Positions 60,961-64,000 of a stretch of 64,000 bases of DNA are shown here, piece by piece. Where the stretch lies: contig CM053337.1 in assembly GCA_028583605.1 (NCBI GenBank), positions 12,240,634 through 12,304,633 of the forward strand, in the 5' to 3' direction. The position numbers were made by a program, and so were the translations under genes. The DNA comes from Dastarcus helophoroides. Taxonomy: Eukaryota > Arthropoda > Insecta > Coleoptera > Bothrideridae. Under the pieces are notes generated by a model. The model was given only the letters and a program-made list of their open reading frames with translations. It had not been told where the DNA came from and did not search any database. How positions within the stretch are numbered: the stretch's first letter is position 1; every line of letters starts with the position of its first letter.

Positions 60961-61375
60961 CCAACCGTCAATATTACGTACAATACGCCACAGTCAGCCG
61001 AGACGTTTTTCGACCGAACGCACCTAATAATGGACTCTCTGGTATGGTGGACATACTGAGTTACCGTGCTCTTCTGTCTAAACTTTCTTATCCTTTGTAC
61101 CAATTTTCAATTCAGAAGAGTTTCGCCTCTGGTATGGTGGACATACTGAGTTGCCGTGCTCTGATGTTTTGAAATTGGCCTTTTTCTTTTTTTGCATATT
61201 CCCTCATATTTCTCTTTTCATCTATTTTTCTTTCTTTGTTCCTGAAGAAGCCCCCTACGATGGTGGGAGAAACGTCGAACACTTTTAGTAATTGTTTGAC
61301 ACGGTCCAATCCCGGAAGAAGTTTATCCTGTACTGACTCTGGCCGTGGAAGCCTTCGTTATCATCACATAGGAAC
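60961..61375 (+). mobile_element. Penelope-like family A repeat, copy 2
   Basis: Forward copy of the element at 18776-19045, longer at the left. It has two imperfect copies of CTCTGGTATGGTGGACATAC...CCGTGCTC (61037-61071 and 61127-61162). The hammerhead-like core at 61242-61275 is CTGAAGA, CCCC/GGGG-type hairpin, GAAACGTC, with helix I TGTTC/GAACA. The end is GGCCGTGGAAGCCTTCGTTA. Confidence 0.78.
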
Positions 61376-61654
61376 ATTTGAGTAAAATTTCAATACACGT
61401 AACACACATAACTAATAATTTAATTTATGTTATTGGTTGTTCATTGTAGTATTACTACGAAACCCTAAAATAGTGAGAGCCTGACTCACTCTTAGCTGAC
61501 TTTTTTTTAAAATTACCCTTAAAATTTCGATTTTTTTTATATGTAGAAATTCCGATTATTATTTATGAAACTTGTGACTTAATTTCTCGATATCAAACAC
61601 CTACAATATCCAAAATATTGAGATACGTAAAAGTTCTATGTTATCTATAATTTT

Positions 61655-61910
61655 GGTGGAACGGACTGGTCCTTGGTTATCTTCAAAAATTGAAATATAA
61701 ATCTTGTTCCCTGAAACCAAGAAGGATTAAAAAACACAACAGAGGTTGCTCTAACGCGTTTCGATAGTCAAGCTATCATCTTTAGAGCATATACTGTATC
61801 TTTCTGAAGATGATAGCTTCGCTATTGAAACATGTTAGAGTAACCCTCTGTTGTGTTTTTTAATCTTTCTTCGTTTCAGGGAACAAGATATGTATTTCAA
61901 TTTTTATCTA
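61655..61910. mobile_element. Penelope-like family B repeats, inverted pair with two cores
   Basis: Left arm on the - strand and right arm on the + strand. The right arm has CTGAAGA at 61804-61810, hairpin GATAGC-TTC-GCTATT, GAAACATGTT. The left arm has the equivalent GAAACGCGTT with a damaged core (CTCTAAAGATG). Confidence 0.78.
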
Positions 61911-62449
61911 AAATTGTTGATTTTATTTTTTTCGAAATTTCATAATCTCGAAATTTGAATTATAAGCTCGGAAACTCAATGTTTTCAAAATTTCGCCTAG
62001 TCTCTTGCCCCTGGTCAATGAAAAGATGGGGCTTTTAACCTTTCCGCGGTTGGGATGCACTATGTAGGCTCGTTCGCCAGTGAATCATAAAAAAACACGA
62101 GGTGCACGCATATCCAAAATTACTATTCCGATTGTGTTTCTCGACCGTAGTAATGAAGTTGTCGTGTCGAATGCATGACGAAAAAAAATGCTTCCCCGAT
62201 TCGAAATTTAACATGCACCTCATGCCCGTGAACTGTTAGGTTAGCGGATAAATACATCGTTGAAATTTTCGCCTGTCTTTGTTCGTTGATTTCATGAGAT
62301 CAAATCAGATATTTTTACAAAAATGAAAACGCATTTATTGTATGATACCAATGGCGTGTGGTACCTTTTATGCATGGGGAATTTGACGGGGAAAAAACAG
62401 CAAATGCATTTTTTTTTCAAATGTCAAGATTAAAGCGCTTTAATTTCGG
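61911..62449. other. Intergenic DNA
   Basis: Low-complexity AAATTTCG at 61930-61990, then unique DNA. Nothing supported. Confidence 0.4.
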
Positions 62450-62580
62450 TGAAACGGACTGGTCCTTGGTTTTCTTTAAAAATTGTTTGACAAATCTTGT
62501 CCTCTGAAACCAAGAATGATTAAAAAAATACAACAACAGTTGTTCTAATAGCTTGGTTATCGAAAAGCTTTAAAGCGCTT
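62450..62580 (-). mobile_element. Degraded family B repeat fragment
   Basis: GGACTGGTCCTTGGTTTTCT, AAATCTTGTCCTCTGAAACC and AAAATACAACAACAG, more diverged than the other copies. Confidence 0.55.
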
Positions 62581-63272
62581 TAAATAAATAATGACAAGGG
62601 CGCTCTTGGTTTCAAATTCCAAAGTACTCTAAACTATTGTTTTTGTTATTATCGTATTTAATTAAAGGGAATTCTGCTTTATTCTGCAAATTCATGTCAC
62701 CCTTATCCGAAATATTTCGACGCTAACGTTAGAAAAACAGGTTCAACGAACTCTAATTTATTAGATAATTTCTTATAACATTTGTTAAATTTTAGAGTCT
62801 AAAATGTAAACGTGGAATATTGTCAACAAAGTTTTTATCAACATATCTGATTTTACTGGGTGGCCTAATTCACAAAATTCCTAATTTAAACATGACCTTG
62901 GAAATTCCCAATTTTTTACTCAAAAATTTATATAAAAATAACGTTGAATTTTTGTGTTTAAAAATTCAAACTCCACAATTTGACAAAAATGCTTACATCA
63001 GAAAAAACTGAAAATAACAAAAGTTGAGTTTTAATACATCAAGAGAAAACTGGACAAAATTTCTAAAAAAAACTTGACGATTATAAATAGAATTTTTTGA
63101 GTTTCAATATTTCAAATTTAAATTCGGAATTTTAACATTATTTTTAATCTCGAGATTTAGAAAAAAAAAATGCAAAAGATGATATGTTTACTTTATTTTC
63201 ATAGAATAAATGTTCTAATGGTGAACATTTTTTACATTTCGACATAACATGATATTAAACCTTCGATTGCAG

Positions 63273-63512
63273 CTGAAGCAGATTCGATCGCTTTGACAAC
63301 AACAGGAAGAGCAGACGAAGACAGTTCACCGAGTCAATTAACGAGTGCCATCTCCAAATTAATATCGGAATTAACCGATATGTTCAAAGAGGGAATAAGT
63401 GGATTATTTAGAACTGCTAAAGAGGATGACGATGACGACGATGACGATAGTGACAATACCAAAGCTCCAGCAACGGAAAATGGAGAGAAAAAAAGCAGAA
63501 AAATCTCAGAGA
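63273..63512 (+). CDS. Isolated symmetric exon (phase 1-1), acidic low-complexity
   Basis: Acceptor CGATTGCAG at 63272 and donor GTAAGT at 63513 bound 240 nt (80 codons) with phase 1 on both sides, so it can be included or skipped without a frameshift. It encodes a helix-like segment (TSAISKLISELTDMFKEGIS) followed by an eight-Asp run and a basic tail (EKKSRKIS). It may be an alternative or following exon of the gene at 56018, or belong to a gene extending past the window. Confidence 0.55.
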
Positions 63513-63668
63513 GTAAGTAAAAAAAAATCTTATACGAATCTACTTTCCAATTTTAATGGATAGTGCGATGCTCGTCTCTTATGAAAGTTCCATAAATTGT
63601 CTTTGACGATTGTTCATCTTTTATGATTTATATGACATTTTTTTTTTCATTGTGCGCGTGACCCACTT

Positions 63669-63699
63669 CTGATAAAGCCGACACATGTTTCGGAAACGC
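63669..63699 (+). other. Weak hammerhead-like core (possible third Penelope-like lineage)
   Basis: CTGATAAAG, a CCGA/TTCGG hairpin, then GGAAACGC. G8 of the core is changed to A and no GTH follows, so it is only suggestive. Confidence 0.25.
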
Positions 63700-64000
63700 T
63701 ATTGTTTCCCATCTGAGGCATCCAGACGTGTCAATGACGCGCATAAATTACATCAAACTGAATATTTAACCGTTAATAAACACATTAGTCAACCAAATAT
63801 TTAGGTAAGGTGAGACGATTTATTAAAAGATTTCAATTTGATTATTTGTTTTGACATATTGTACCAACTCTATTTTCATGAGGGACGCTTTCGTTCAATA
63901 TCAACAGTTTTAAAATTTGAATTTTCGAAAGAACGTCTAATCTCTACAAATAGTAGGGAGAACGGAACTGCTGAGATAGGCTACATCCTTGACGTTTTCA

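Noticed and set aside
1..64000. tRNA, rRNA or snRNA genes
   Set aside because: No cloverleaf with A/B boxes, and no rRNA or snRNA core sequence was recognised by eye; a tRNAscan/Infernal run would settle this.

Overview
The window is nuclear DNA of an insect. It has a (CCTAA)n array, the insect-type TTAGG telomere, short GT-AG introns, AT-rich spacers with dense degraded transposons, and several insect-typical proteins: a short separase of the Drosophila Sse type, a single-domain CBM14 protein and an Osiris-like protein. The order cannot be fixed from the sequence; a beetle is a reasonable guess but weakly supported. All CDS spans are genomic and include introns. Exon limits were set by hand from splice sites and phase, and every intact model closes in frame.

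Layout. 1-1120 is the end of one contig, with an open coiled-coil reading frame and a tandem duplication. A 10-N gap follows at 1121-1130. From 1131 the sequence reads like a left chromosome end: CCTAA array, a fragment of a 172-bp satellite, 4 kb of alternating palindromic minisatellites whose strand polarity flips near 4.3 kb, then about ten copies of the 172-bp satellite (6.46-8.25 kb). The first genes follow: FAM136A (+), separase (-), VPS25 (+), and a MULE-transposase-derived gene with SWIM finger (-) broken by frame lesions. A nested TIR transposon complex lies at 19.2-21.6 kb, followed by translin (+) and a secreted CBM14 protein (-). 25-31 kb is transposon debris. A half THAP domain (31.5 kb) precedes Enhancer of Polycomb (+, 33.35-40.1 kb, 8 exons, 822 aa). 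40-64 kb is sparse: an Osiris/DUF1676-like protein (47.8-50.0 kb), a small secreted protein with a clear TATA promoter (55.9-56.4 kb), and an isolated symmetric acidic exon (63.3 kb).

The genes are mostly unrelated housekeeping functions (mitochondrial intermembrane space, cohesin cleavage, ESCRT-II, RNA/DNA binding, NuA4 chromatin) plus a few extracellular or cuticle-type proteins. FAM136A and separase converge with poly(A) signals about 20 bp apart; separase and VPS25 diverge from one 817-bp spacer.

The most interesting non-gene signal is a set of hammerhead-ribozyme-like cores (CTGAAGA, hairpin, GAAAC, short palindrome, GTH) in dispersed repeats that look like Penelope-type retroelement ends. 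In one family, two copies 42 kb apart show a compensatory change in helix I. The subtelomeric architecture, with inverted satellite and polarity-switching palindromic minisatellites directly behind a telomere array and a scaffold gap, is the second main item.
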